A stretch of 64,000 nucleotides of DNA from Plantago ovata (GCA_028274465.1 CM051457.1:54162425-54226424); one strand, 5' to 3'; positions 24,858 to 36,103 are shown, numbered from the stretch's first letter. The notes: a model not told the origin generated them from the sequence alone. Translations and numbers: made by a program.

Positions 24858-25095
24858 ACCTGGAAATCTGGAACAGGAGTAACTCAAAACTGAAAATTAG
24901 TCTCGTTAGAAATCTCGAAGATCAAGAAAATTTCTAGAAATCACTATAAAATCGAAAACTACTAAGACTAGGAAAGGAGTATCAGAGAGAGATTAAATAG
25001 GAAAATAAAAACTACTAGAACTAGGAATTGAATGCTGAAAATATAAAAAAGCTAAACAGAAAAAAGGAGTATAGTCCCCGGCAACGGCGCCAATT
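24858..25095 (-). promoter_or_regulatory. element b primer-binding site and leader
   Basis: On the minus strand TGGCGCCGTTGCCGGGGAC (25074-25092) lies 3 nt inside the 5' LTR. This is the primer site widespread in Athila/Tat-group plant gypsy elements. An AT-rich leader of about 215 nt runs to the gag ATG. Confidence 0.88.
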
Positions 25096-26271
25096 TGATG
25101 AACTGGTTTAGAACTTGTCAGATTCTAGTTAATCAAATAAATTTGTATTGAGCCAAAGACAATTCACAACTACAACGAAAACCGTAGTGTAGCAGTAAAA
25201 TAACCTCGAGTGTCGATCTCTAAGGACTATAACTAGCTTTATCTAATCTAACTTAAGAATATAAAATCAACAAACTACTTAGCAAAAGTTTTTCTTATCA
25301 GATAATGGAGGCTGGAGATAGTATGGTCATTCAAAGCATAGCAGGTTAATAATCATGCATGAAGTACCCGGTTTTGCATAGAGATCTTTGATCAATGAAT
25401 TGTCCAATTGTGTTCCGTTATTATTCAACAATACGAAGATAAAGGTTTTAGATAGATCAAAGAAATAAAGCAATAACTCAAAGTATAATGCGCGATATAA
25501 CCATTAGCATAATTATTAACCCTTCGCTAAGAAATCACATACTATCACCAACGAGAAGTTTAGCTACTCATAGATGTCATGCAATCAACAGAAATCATAG
25601 CAAGATTGAATGAAAACATGTTGAAAGATAAATAAATATAAATAGAAAAACTGTAAGATACAATGTTACCGAAGGTTGTCAATCTCCGCAGAATCGCGAT
25701 CTTACAAGCTCCAAAACGCTAAGAAAAAGTATCTCCTAAGCTAAGAATCCCCAGAACAGGCTCTGGAGAATTCCTACCTAAAACTAATGAGAAAGGTGAG
25801 AGAAAAAGTCTGGAAAAGTATGAAAAACGGAGAAAACTGAGCAACTATATATAGTGATTCGGCAGATGTGGGGCGAGTCGCCCCACACACCGGGCGATTC
25901 TCCCCATGTCCCGGACGACTCGCCCGGGAGGTTCTGGCGGCTGGAAACGCGTTTTTGGATTTCTTTTCTTTTTCGGACTCGGTTTTTGCCTTCTAGTGAC
26001 CTTTTATCCTTCAGACTCGACCCCTAGACTTCAAATCCTATCCGGAATCTTCTAGATACTCCAATTAGGCCTTCGGAACACCAATTCCTTGTCTACTTCA
26101 ATATAATTGCCCGGAAAACCTCGTTTTTCACCCAAAACCTGTAAAATACAAACTAAAGGGAAACGTGACACTATTCTAATAAAATGCACTAAAATATAGC
26201 TAAATTAACAAAGAGGATAGCTAAATTGGTGAAAAAAGACTCAAATGAAAGTGTAAAATACACGTTCATCA
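25096..26271 (-). repeat. element b 5' LTR
   Basis: 1176 bp, near-identical to 16868-18067. Palindrome GGGGCGAGTCGCCCC at 25870-25884 lies just upstream (minus sense) of the TATA box near 25855. Followed by TSD copy GTGGC at 26272-26276. Confidence 0.92.
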
Positions 26272-26276
26272 GTGGC

Positions 26277-26972
26277 CTTACTGAAATGCATGGCTTTTCC
26301 ACAAACGAACAAGTCACTTCAATTTCAAGACGCTGAATAAGCTGTCTAAGAAAGAACTTGTAGTTGGACTGCCTAAGCTTACTTTCAAGAAGGATGGAGG
26401 TTTCTCATCTTGTCAGCAAGGAAAGCAAACAAAATCTTCATTCAAGAACAAGGCAGTCCAGTCAACTACAAAATCGTTGCAACTATTGCACATGGACTTG
26501 TTTGAGTCATCAGCAACAAGTTATGCAGGAAAGAAGTATGGTCTAGTTGTTGTGGATGATTACTCAAGATTCAATTGGGTTATATTCATCAAGCACAAAT
26601 GAGAAACAAATAATGAAATACCTAACTCGCTGAATAAGCTCGAAGTTATGAAAAATGACAAGGTACAAATCATTCGAACTGACCATGGTACTGAGTTTGT
26701 CAACCAGTACATAACTGAGTATTGCACTTCTAAAGGCATACACCATCAGTTATCTTCAGTAAGAACACCATAGCGAAATGGAGTTGTTGAAAGAAAAAAC
26801 AGAAGCCTTAAGGAAGCTACAAGGATTATGCTTGCTGACACTGAAATAAGTGAATCCTATTGGGTTGAATCTGTCAACACAGCTTGCTACACTCAGAATA
26901 GAAACGATCAATAAGGAATACAATAGAATTCCATAGGAATTATTTGTTGGAAGACCTCCTAACATCACACAT
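26277..26972 (+). pseudogene. Sirevirus integrase, N-terminal and core parts
   Basis: Resumes after element b. Translation in shifting frames shows the zinc module end (SSCQQGK, about 26410), the core with LLHMDLFESSA, VVVDDYSRFNWVIF, IRTDHGTEFVNQY and NGVVERKNRSLKEATR, that is D, D and E of the integrase triad. In-frame stops at about 26600 and 26771 and frame changes make it inactive. Confidence 0.8.
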
Positions 26973-28157
26973 TTGAGAGTGTTTGGTTGTAAGTGTTTTG
27001 TTCTTAACAATGGTAGAGAATACCTAAAAACATTTCAACCAAAGGCAGATGAAGCAACATTTCTTGGTTACTCCTTACACAACAAAGCCTACAGAGTTTA
27101 CAACAAAAAGGCACAAAAGATTGAAGAATCAATGCATGTTGTATTCCATGAAAAGAAGCAAGGAGTTCCTACTGAGAAAGAAGTCTCAGAATGTATGAAG
27201 AAACTAATCATTCATGAACAAGAAACTGAGAGAAGAGCTGGAAAAGCCAAAATTGTTGAACTAAATGATGAGTCTGACGATGAAAGGCCTATGCTAAGTA
27301 ATGACAAGATGAATGTAGTTCATGATAAGGAATTCCCAGCAAGAAACTCAATTGCCCCTGAAGTTGCTAAAAATACGCAACCACCTGTGCCTACTGTAGA
27401 GTCTCCACAGTCCAGTAACACTGAACAAGTGATTGCTGATGAACCAACTCCAGTAGCGACACAACCAGAAACCAGTAGTACTGAACAAGTACATACTGAA
27501 GAGTCACGTGCTGAAACGCACACATGTCCTAACCCGAAGAGCAAAAAGCCTGTTGCTAAGTGGATTAGAGATCATCCCCCTACGAATATGATTGGTGATT
27601 TAGACAAACACCAAGTGACTAGATCAAAAGTCTCTACTAATAAAGAAGTTGCTGAAGAAGCAATTTTAATTGAAGTAGAAGCTTTGTTCTCTTGTTTCAT
27701 CTACAAAATTGAACCAAAGACTATTGAAGAAGCACTGAAACATCATGAATGGGTTTCAACAATGCAAGAAGAATTGGATCAATTCGAGAGAAACAAAGTC
27801 TGGAAACTTGTACTCCTTGCTGAAGGAAAGAAAGCAATATGTAAAAAGTGGGTTATTAGAAAGAAGTTGAGCGAATCTGGGAAAGTAGCAAGGAACAAAG
27901 CAAGATTAGTTGCTCATGGTTACTTCCAGACTGAAGGACTAGACTTTGGTGAGTCTTATTCTCTAGTTGCTAGATTGGATGCAATTAGGCTCTTTCTGGC
28001 CTTTGCTGCTCACAGTGACTTCATTGTTTACCAAATGGATGTAAAAAGTGCATTTCTAAATGGTGAACTTGCTGAAGAAGTCTACTTGGAACAAACCTCA
28101 GGTTTTGAAGTTCCATCAGAAACCAAGATGGTATACAAGCAACTGTATGTGGTCTAA
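26973..28157 (+). pseudogene. Sirevirus integrase C-terminus and RT N-terminal half
   Basis: Opens with the copia integrase end ([34 protein letters not shown]), then a Thr/Glu/Pro-rich linker (about residues 90-190), then [42 protein letters not shown] and [21 protein letters not shown] frameshift near 28140 separates it from the RT active-site part. Confidence 0.85.
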
Positions 28158-29225
28158 AGCAAGCACCTAGAGCATGGTATGACACACTTTCTAAGTTCTT
28201 GCTGGAAAATGGTTTTAAGAAAGGTGAGGTCGATAAAACCTTGTTCACCTTGAATCAAGATGGAAAACTTCCCTTAGTCCAGATTTATGTGGATGACATA
28301 ATTTTTGGTTCTAAGAACAAGCAACTTTGTGAAGACTTCTCTAAACTCATGATAAATAAGTTTGAAATGAGTATGATGGGAAAATTGAATTATTTCCTAG
28401 GTTTCCAAGTGAAACAACTCAACAATAGAATATTTATAAGTCAATCAAAGTATGCAAAAGAGATGCTTACAAAGTTCAGGATCAAAGATGATGAAAAACC
28501 TGAAAAGATCCCCATGAGCGTCGGTACTAAAATGAGTTATACTGAATCTGATAAGAGCGTTGATGAACACAAGTATAGTTAACACATTGGATCCTTGTTG
28601 TATTTAACAACAAGTAGACCTGACATTCAGTATGCAGTTTGTGTATGTGCTAGATTCCAATCTGATCCCAGGAAAACACATTACAAAAAGGCATTGATAA
28701 TACTGTAATATGTCAAAGGAACCGTCAATGTTGGATTATGGTATCCAAAATATTTTGTACTATAACTAGTAGGTTATTCGGATGCTGATCATGCTGGATC
28801 AACTCTTGATAGAAAACGTACTTCTGGAACTTGTCAGTTTCTAGGTACTAGATTAATATCATGGTTCAACAAGAAGTTGCTAATCCTCCACAGAATCTGA
28901 ATACATTGCGGCTGGTTGTTCCACTGCTCAAATCTTATGGATTCAACAACAACTAAGGGATTATGGTATCTTTGAAAAGAAGACTCCAATCTTCTGTGAT
29001 AATACAACTTCTATTGCTATTACGCAAAATCCAAAGTTCCACTCAAGAATAAAGCACATTGATATCAGACATCACTTCATCAGAGACCATGTTGAAAAAG
29101 GATACATTGAGGTTGTCAAGGTAGGTACTGAAGATCCGCTTGCTGACATCTTTACCAAACCATTACCAGACAATAGGTTTACAATGCTAAGGTATAACCT
29201 TGGATTGATTGAACTACCTCAATAA
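28158..29225 (+). pseudogene. Sirevirus RT C-terminal half and RNase H
   Basis: RT active site IYVDDIIFGSKN at about 28283-28320 in the frame 28199-28582; TAA at 28580 interrupts it. RNase H follows with GYSDADHAG (about 28780), an SEYIAAGCS-like stretch (about 28900), HIDIRHHFIRDHVEKG and LADIFTKPLP. The region ends LGLIELPQ with TAA at 29223-29225, the usual end of copia pol. Several stops and frame changes. Confidence 0.85.
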
Positions 29226-29247
29226 GAAAGGATTAACTACTTGATTG

Positions 29248-29614
29248 CTGAAACAGGTATTTAGCAAATCAAGATGTGCTTACTGAATATTATTCAGAAT
29301 AGTAATCCTGTACAAGTGTTTCAGTACACATGTTTATGGATCTTGACCATAAGTGTTTAAGATGGTTACAAAGTGTTTGCTGAAACAGGCATTCAACAAA
29401 AGGTCCATTAAAAACAGTCATTGTTAGGAATATTGACTACTTACTGAAATGGGCATTCAGTAAAAAGGGAAATATGGATATTGAAACAGGTATTCAGTAT
29501 CAAGATTGCAAATTGAGACGGGAACTCAGTAAAAGAGCAAAAGTGATTTTACTTTGAAAGAATTTACCTCTTATCTCAACGAAAGAAAAAGGATTTGCTG
29601 AGACTGGAACTCAG
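29248..29614 (+). repeat. array of seven CTGAR...YTCAG stem-loops
   Basis: Copies at 29248-29264, 29283-29297, 29380-29396, 29444-29460, 29481-29497, 29513-29529 and 29598-29614. Typical form CTGAAACAGGTATTCAG: 5-bp stem, 7-nt loop rich in GG. In the last copy both arms change together (CTGAG...CTCAG); in the sixth TTGAG pairs CTCAG with one wobble. Irregular spacing of 20-83 nt. Confidence 0.75.
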
Positions 29615-29989
29615 AAACCTTGTTGTTTAAAGAATAAAGAGATAATAAATTAAGGGGGAACTATTAGCAAGTACAAGGCTTGTTACCTGGTAAGTAATTG
29701 TTAAAGTCAGAATATGAAATACGCTTGCTGAATGTTGTCTCAGAAAGCTAAGTGCATAATGACAACATCCCTTGATTCAAGGTAAAATTTAATAGTGACG
29801 TTACGATGGCACAGATAACTTGCAAGTCATCTTCGCATGAGAATAAATCGTGGCCATTGATAAAAGCTAGTTGTTGATCTAACGGCTCACATAATAAAGT
29901 AAAAACGTGCTCTAACGGTTTTCGAGTTAGTGGCCCACTAAGCATTTAATGCGGAGTGTGACTACTCTCTCTCTGTGTATCTCAACTTG

Positions 29990-30052
29990 CTTGCTGAGAT
30001 CTCAAATCAATTGAGAATCTCACAAATCGGAGATACTATATATATGAGGAGT
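29990..30052 (+). promoter_or_regulatory. possible internal promoter for the envelope-like ORF
   Basis: CTATATATATGA at 30036-30047 lies in the spacer after pol. In the uninterrupted element (removing insertion c) it is roughly 150 nt before the next ATG (35790). A CT-rich run sits upstream (29962-29975). Inferred from position and TATA match only. Confidence 0.35.
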
Positions 30053-31318
30053 TGATGAATGTGTGTTTTACACTTTCATTCGAGTCTTTTTCACCTAATT
30101 TAGTTATCCTCTATGTTAAGTTAGCTATATTTTAGTACATTTTATTAGAATAGTGTCACGTTTCCCTTTAGATTTTATTTTACAGGTTTTGGTTGAAATT
30201 CGGAGATTTACGGGCAATTATATTGAAGTCTACAAGGAATTGGTGTTCCAGAAGCCTATTTGGAGTATCTGAAGGTTTCCGGATAGGATTTGGAGTCTAG
30301 GGGTCGAATCTGGAGGTTAGAAGGCTACTAGAAGTCATAAACCGAGTCCGAAAAGGTGAAGAAATCCAAAACCGCGTCGAAAACGCGAAAATTTCACGTT
30401 TACACTGTGGGGCGAACCGCCCCGTGCCTCGGGCGAACCGCCGCGGGCAAATTCCAGGCCTATATATAGTTGCGAGTTTTCTCTCCGAAAATCATATCTT
30501 TCCAAGCATACTTTCTCACCTCTCTCTATAGTTTTAGGTAGGAACTTCCCGGGGCCTGTCCTGGGAGTTCCATAGCTTAGGGGATACTTTTTCATAGCAG
30601 ATTGGAGCGCGTAGGATCGCAATCATCCGGAGATTGAGAACCTTCGGTAACTTTGTATCTTACAACTTTTATCTACTTATTTTATATTCTTTCAATATGG
30701 TTTCTTCTATGATTGCTATTGATTGCATGCACATTATGAGTAGCTAAATTTATCGTTGGTGGTAGTATGTGAATTCTTAGCGAGGGAAGATAATCATGCT
30801 AATGGCTATATCGCGCATTATACTCCGTGTCATTGCTTTATTTCGTTGATGAGTTGAACACCAAAATTCTCGTATGTTGTATTGATCATTATGCACACTA
30901 GGACACTTGTCGGCCAATCAGACCAAATTATCTTCGTAGTGTTGAATGATTACGGAACACAATAGGACGTTAGTTGTTGACAGGTCAGACCCATATTATC
31001 TTCGTAGTGCACAATACTTACAACAGGACCCAAGATTCATTCAAAGATCTCTATGCAAGACCGAGGAATTTATGCATGATTATCGACCCATTATGTTAAG
31101 AAGGACCATACTATCACCAACCTCCATTATCTGCTTGAAAACCCCCGATTGCTTTCTATCTGCTGTTTTATATTCTCTTAATTAAATAGATAAAGCTAGT
31201 TATAGTCCTGAGAGAACGACACTCGAGTCATTCTACTACTACACTACGGTTTTCGTTGTAGTTGTGGATTGCCTTTGGCTATTACAAATTTATTTGACTG
31301 AATCTGACACGTTCATCA
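30053..31318 (+). repeat. element c 5' LTR
   Basis: 1266 bp, TGATGAAT...GTTCATCA. Palindromes GGGGCGAACCGCCCC (30409-30423) and an imperfect one (30430-30447) end 13 nt before the TATA box TATATATAG (30461-30469). Confidence 0.92.
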
Positions 31319-31565
31319 AATTGGCGCCGCTGCCGGGGACTATACTCCTTTTTTCTGTTTAATTTGTTTTTATTTACAGCTTTAGATTCCTAATTCTTTT
31401 AGTTTTAGTTTTCCTTTTTAATCTCATACTGCTTTCCTAGTCTGTTTCTAATTTCCCTTTCCTAGCCTTAGTAGTATTCGATATCTAGATTTATTCTCGA
31501 TTTTTCGAAATTTCTAACGAGGCTAATTTTTAGTTTTGAGTTACTCTTACTACAGACATACAGGT
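31319..31565 (+). promoter_or_regulatory. element c primer-binding site and leader
   Basis: TGGCGCCGCTGCCGGGGAC at 31322-31340, one base different from the site in b. A 225-nt T-rich leader runs to the gag ATG at 31566. Confidence 0.88.
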
Positions 31566-32504
31566 ATGATGTCCATGCGCGCTCGCATGACACCCCAATT
31601 CTCGCAGGTGAGGAGAGGATCTTCCATATACCTGGAAGACGAGTTAAGGAGGTATGAGGTGACGGAGTCCATGGTGAGGTACTTACCGAGGTACGAAGAT
31701 GGAGTAGGGATGGAACCATGGAGTTTCATTCGATCCTATGAGGAGGAAATAGAAAGAATTCCAGCAGAAGGGTTTACTAAGGACCAATTATGCAGGAAAC
31801 TATTTTCTTTTGCTCTTGGGTATGAGGCGAAACGTTGGATTGCAAGGTTTGAACCAGGATCGCTGAAAACTTGGGGCCAAGTAGTAGAGGAGTTCTTGGC
31901 GCGGTTCATGCCTTATCATGAGACAATTGCCTTACGTGATAGGATCCAATATTTCGAGCAAGGAGAGTATGAGCAGTTTTGTGACGCCTACGAACGTTTT
32001 GAGATGTATAAATGTGAGTGCCCCCATCACCGTTTCGAAGATGGGGAGTTGATTTGGTGCTTCGTTGGTGGACTTCGTGAAGAGGAACGACTTAGAGTGG
32101 ATCAGTTGAGCGGCGGTCTGGGAGAATGTACGGTCGACGAGGCAGAAGAAGTCCTCCGTAAGTACGCCAGAGGTTCAACACAATCCGATGAGGTCATACC
32201 AATTCACATCACCGCAAAGGAAGTAGATCGAGGTGAAGCAGGAAACTCATCCGAGGAGTATTTTGAAACCGAAGAAATCAGTGAGGAAGATGCACATGCC
32301 GAGCAAGTTGAAGATGACCTTCGCATAGCAAAAGTTGTTGAAGAAGTTGAAGTAACTGAGCATCTTACGGAAGAATTCAGCTTGTTGAATTGTGCTGAAG
32401 TAGAAGAGGTTCGAGAACTTGAAGAGGAGAAAGGATTGGAAGGCGACACCCCCTGGAGGTGGGGGGCGAGTCGCCCAGCATGGGGGGAGAACCGCCTCCC
32501 ATGA
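31566..32504 (+). CDS. element c gag
   Basis: Uninterrupted 312-codon frame from ATG 31566. Same capsid domain as b: FIRSYEEEIERIPAEGF, RKLFSFALGYEAKRWIA, TWGQVVEEFLARFMPYHE, RFEMYKCECPHHRFEDGEL, IWCFVGGLREEERLRVDQ. The C-terminal third is strongly acidic (EEYFETEEISEED, VVEEVEVTEHLTEE). The frame ends within a GC-palindrome block (32460-32500) coding WGASRPAWGENR. No zinc knuckle. Could supply capsid; RT and IN would have to come from elsewhere. Confidence 0.8.
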   Translation: MMSMRARMTPQFSQVRRGSSIYLEDELRRYEVTESMVRYLPRYEDGVGMEPWSFIRSYEEEIERIPAEGFTKDQLCRKLFSFALGYEAKRWIARFEPGSLKTWGQVVEEFLARFMPYHETIALRDRIQYFEQGEYEQFCDAYERFEMYKCECPHHRFEDGELIWCFVGGLREEERLRVDQLSGGLGECTVDEAEEVLRKYARGSTQSDEVIPIHITAKEVDRGEAGNSSEEYFETEEISEEDAHAEQVEDDLRIAKVVEEVEVTEHLTEEFSLLNCAEVEEVRELEEEKGLEGDTPWRWGASRPAWGENRLP

Positions 32505-32890
32505 CCAGTGAGCTGGACGACCCCAGCTCCCCTGTTTCTTTACTCCTAGACATTTGAATCAACCCAAAACCACTTCCTTCCGTTACTACTGAGGTTCTTA
32601 AGTACAAAGAGGTGAATCTACTCCTCCGAGGTGGAAAGCTTGACAAGAAAGATACACAGGAGCCACCACTAAACAAGCACCTCGATGAAGTCAAAGTGAA
32701 TGTCCTCCTATTGATGAAGTCCTTATTGGATATGCCTGCAAAGCAAACCAGTCCATTCACCATGGTGAGATCTTTGAGGCTTCCTAGGTCTCTTTGCTAC
32801 ATCAGACCAAGAGAATGGCGGCCACCGTGGGGAGGTACTCTTGAGTCCATTCTTGAATACTCAGCCGACCGAGGACAAACCGTTCGGTAA
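32505..32890 (+). pseudogene. element c protease-region remnant
   Basis: Frames after gag match the start of the b protease ORF (SELDDPSSP, EVNLLLRGGKLDKK, VKVNVLLLM) and then stop; the retropepsin and all of pol are deleted. From about 32857 (TACTCAGCCGACCGAGG) the sequence is shared with element f (61804 on), which marks the deletion edge. Confidence 0.7.
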
Positions 32891-33019
32891 CATCTAGTAT
32901 CACTTTTTATTTACTCATTCTGTTTTGCTAGGGACTAGCTTAAGTTTCATGAGGGGGATGGGATGTGAACCATGATGTTAAGTATTGTTTGGCTTTGTGA
33001 TGTTGAGTAGGATAGTCTT

Positions 33020-33058
<39 letters not shown>

Positions 33059-34386
33059 TTGCATTTGCACGTTTACTGCTTTCCTAGGATAGTTTTGCAT
33101 GTTTTATATGGAGTTTATTGCCGAATTTTTTGAACTTTTTTATTGGGTAGATCAACTAGCTACGCCATTAATCGTATGCTTCATCTCTATGAATTTGTTT
33201 GAGGTTTTTCTCGCTTGGCTCGTCACATTTATGTATTGCACTTTGTTAATCTAGGTAGTCTCGACATCACTTAGTGGTGTTTTCTCTACTGCGGTTCACG
33301 CATGCCTTTATAATAGGATGATGCATGTTAGGATCTTATGGTTGTTTTCCCGAGTAATTATGTACCTAAGAGGCAACAAGTCTTCACCATGCTTTGAGAT
33401 TGCTAAATGCCTAGGAAGGAGATAGTGTGAGGTTGTGTGATCCTTTGTTTATAACCTATTCTTCCGAATAGGTTTGGGGAGGGGGTTACACCATCATAGG
33501 CTTGTTTCTGTTTTTCATTTTCGTATCGTGAGTTTATTTTTCCTTTTCCGTAAATTTTGTACTCTAACCTATTCTTTCGAATAGGTTTGGGGAAGTCGTG
33601 TGAGTCATGTTTTGTTTCTCTTTTTGTTATGCTACTGCTGGCTAGAAAAAAATCGAAAAAAAAGAAAGAAAAATTCCAGAAGAAAAAAAGAAGAAAAAGA
33701 AAAAAAAGAATCTGGAAAGAAAAAAAAAGAAAAAAAGAGAAGACCCCAAAAAAGCAAAGAATGGTCCAAAAAATAAAGCCAAATAGCAGTTTAGCTAAGT
33801 TTGAGTCTTTTCGATTTTTCGTATTGTTCGTAATTGTGTTTTTCTATTTTTTATCTTTTTTTGTCTTGAGTGTCATCTGTTCTAGACCACCCTCGTCCTG
33901 CCATTCAGGAAGTGGTGAATAGCTTAAGACTTTACTTGAGAGATGGGTAGAATAGGGGAGTGTTATCTTTTATAGGGAACCCTCCTTCGTTTGATGAGAG
34001 CCAGTACTGGTTCGACCTCTTTTGAGGAAAAGTCTTAACATGGTGGAACAGCAGTAAGTCCTCAGTTTCATAGGCACGGGGCAACCATTCGTATCTTAGC
34101 ATGCATCATTACGTCGTCACTGACTAGGTCCAGGTAGAGAATGTTACGAGAGACTATCTTGTCTTGACATAAGTGCTTATGTGGATGTGTATAAGTAAAT
34201 CGAGGTATTCTTCAACCTATATTCATGCTTTGATTTATATGGTTTTTTTTCATATGTTATTTGGTAGATTCAGTAATTTAGTTCATTTTATTTGGCATGA
34301 AACTCCATTTTTGTGTCTTGCATGTTTTTTGTATTAGAGTCTAGCTTAGTTGCTTGAGGACAAGCAAAGGTTCGGTTTGGGGAGTT
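32891..34386 (+). promoter_or_regulatory. element c 3' non-coding module and PPT
   Basis: No gene. Order: T36 homopolymer (33021-33056), CACTTAGTGGTG block (about 33270), stem-loops with arms AACCTATTC/GAATAGGTT at 33453-33474 (loop TTCC) and 33566-33587 (loop TTTC), A/G-rich tract (33646-33780) with GACCC and GGGTCC-like words, GGGAACCCTCCTTCGTTTGA (33977-33996), GCTTGAGGACAAGC (34352-34365), PPT ending at 34386. The Lys-rich open frame at 33557-33922 is only this A-rich tract. Confidence 0.75.
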
Positions 34387-35648
34387 TGATGAATGTGTAT
34401 TTTACACTTTCATTCGAGTCTTTTTCACCTAATTTAGCTATCCTCTATGTTAATTTAGCTATATTTTAGTACATTTTATTAGAATAGTGTCACGTTTCCC
34501 TTTAGATTTTATTTTACAGGTTTTGGTTGAAATTCGGAGATTTACGGGCAATTATATTGAAGTCTACAAGGAATTGGTGTTCCAGAAATCTATTTGGAGT
34601 ATCTGAAGGTTTCCGGATAGGATTTGGAGTCTAGGGGTCGAATCTGGAGGTTAGAAGGCTACTAGAAGTCATAAACCGAGTCCGAAAAGGTGAAGAAATC
34701 CAAAACCGCGTCGAAAACGCGAAAATTTCGCGTTTACACTGTGGGGCCGCCCCGTGCCTCGGGCGAACCGCCGCGGGCAAATTCCGGGCCTATATATAGT
34801 TGCGAGTTTTCTCTCCGAAAATCATATCTTTCCAAGCCTACTTTCTCACCTCTCTCTATAGTTTTAGGTAGGAACTTCCCGGGGCCTGTCCTGGGAGTTC
34901 CATAGCTTAGGGGATACTTTTTCATAGCAGATTGGAGCGCGTAGGATCGCAATCATCCGGAGATTGAGAACCTTCGGTAACTTTGTATCTTACAACTTTT
35001 ATCTACTTATTTTATATTCTTTCAATATGGTTTCTTCTATGATTGCTATTGATTGCATGCACATTATGAGTAGCTAAATTTATCGTTGGTGGTAGTATGT
35101 GAATTCTTAGCGAGGGAAGATAATCATGCTAATGGCTATATCGCGCATTATACTCCGTGTCATTGCTTTATTTCGTTGATGAGTTGAACACCAAAATTCT
35201 CGTATGTTGTATTGATCATTATGCACACTAGGACACTTGTCGGCCAATTAGACCAAATTATCTTCGTAGTGTTGAATGATTACGGAACACAATAGGACGT
35301 TAGTTGTTGACAGGTCAGACCCATATTATCTTCGTAGTGCACAATACTTACAACAGGACCCAAGATTCATTCAAAGATCTCTATGCAAGACCGAGGAATT
35401 TATGCATGATTATCGACCCATTATGTTAAGAAGGACCATACTATCACCAACCTCCATTATCTGCTTGAAAACCCCCTATTGCTTTCTATCTGCTGTTTTA
35501 TATTCTCTTAATTAAATAGATAAAGCTAGTTATAGTCCTGAGAGAACGACACTCGAGTCATTCTACTACTACACTACGGTTTTCGTTGTAGTTGTGGATT
35601 GCCTTTGGCTATTACAAATTTATTTGACTGAATCTGACACGTTCATCA
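34387..35648 (+). repeat. element c 3' LTR
   Basis: 1262 bp. Differs from the 5' LTR in length only by loss of 4 nt from the centre of the first palindrome (GGGGC-CGCCCC at about 34743). TATA box at 34791-34799. Confidence 0.92.
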
Positions 35649-35789
35649 GGAGTCATAACAAAGACAAATCTTTACAGACTCCCATATATTTTTTATCCTT
35701 TCAAGCAAAACCTCTTTGATTTTCCCTGAGTTTTCCGGTCAAACACTTTGCCATTTTCATCGTTCAAAAGCTTTCAAAACTTTTATATA

Positions 35790-36103
35790 ATGGCATCCAA
35801 GAGATCAGTTTCAAGAGTCTCCAAGGCAGACAGGGCTTCAAAAAGCACTACTCCTGCTGCTTCTTCTCCTGTGAAGAACACAGTGAAACTCACCATAGCA
35901 GACAACAAGGTTTCTCAGAGACCCATACTTGTATCATTTCTAGACACTGTAAAGTGTGAAGCAATGATGCAATGGGGGTCAATGGCGAAAGAAAAGTACA
36001 TTCTCTACTACTGTGAAGACGAGAGTGAAAATGAAGAAGCCCTAAACTACATAAAGCAACAAGGGCTCTGGAACTTCATCACGGCCCGTCCCTCCGGCCT
36101 GAG
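35790..36103 (+). pseudogene. Sirevirus envelope-like ORF, part 1
   Basis: ATG 35790 opens MASKRSVSRVSKADRASKS, a basic Ser/Lys-rich start, then QRPILVSFLDTVKCEAMM and NFITARPSGLS. The frame is cut by element d after the CTGAG target (36099-36103) and resumes in register at 42150. Position after RNase H fits the extra ORF known from Sireviruses; its function is unproven even there, and I see no signal peptide or membrane segment here. Confidence 0.6.

Larger units (their letters stand above)
16868..26271 (-). mobile_element. Athila-like Ty3/gypsy element (insertion b)
   Basis: 9404 bp on the minus strand, LTRs 25096-26271 (5') and 16868-18067 (3'), TSD GTGGC at 16863-16867 and 26272-26276. 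Order LTR, PBS, gag, protease, RT, RNase H, integrase, long non-coding 3' region, PPT, LTR. RT/IN wording (MPFGLCNAPATFQ, FMDDFS, LGHVGFHRRFIKDF) is closest to the Athila lineage of plant gypsy elements, from memory. The only gypsy element here with a pol region; all its genes have breaks. Confidence 0.9.
29226..30052 (+). other. Sirevirus spacer between pol and envelope-like ORF
   Basis: No coding sequence seen. Holds seven small stem-loops (29248-29614), a purine-rich AAGGGGGAA tract at 29654-29662 and a TATA-like sequence at 30036-30047, listed separately. Ends with the GGAGT target of element c. Confidence 0.7.
30053..35648 (+). mobile_element. gag-only gypsy element (insertion c)
   Basis: 5596 bp, LTRs 30053-31318 and 34387-35648, TSD GGAGT at 30048-30052 and 35649-35653. 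Same LTR family, PBS, gag and 3' module as element b, but no RT, RNase H or integrase: an internally deleted, non-autonomous derivative. The LTRs differ by ten substitutions and one 4-nt indel by eye (about 0.8%), so the insertion is recent. Confidence 0.92.

Noticed and set aside
30946-31185. 79-codon frame in c LTR, repeated at 35276-35515
   Set aside because: Present in both LTRs only because LTRs are copies; no family resemblance, and the equivalent LTR region of f is not open in the same way.
33557-33922. Lys-rich open frame (also 39942-40247, 62527-62757, and Phe-rich mirrors at 18547-18821)
   Set aside because: These are translations of the purine-rich tract of the gypsy 3' module, repeated in each element in non-matching frames.
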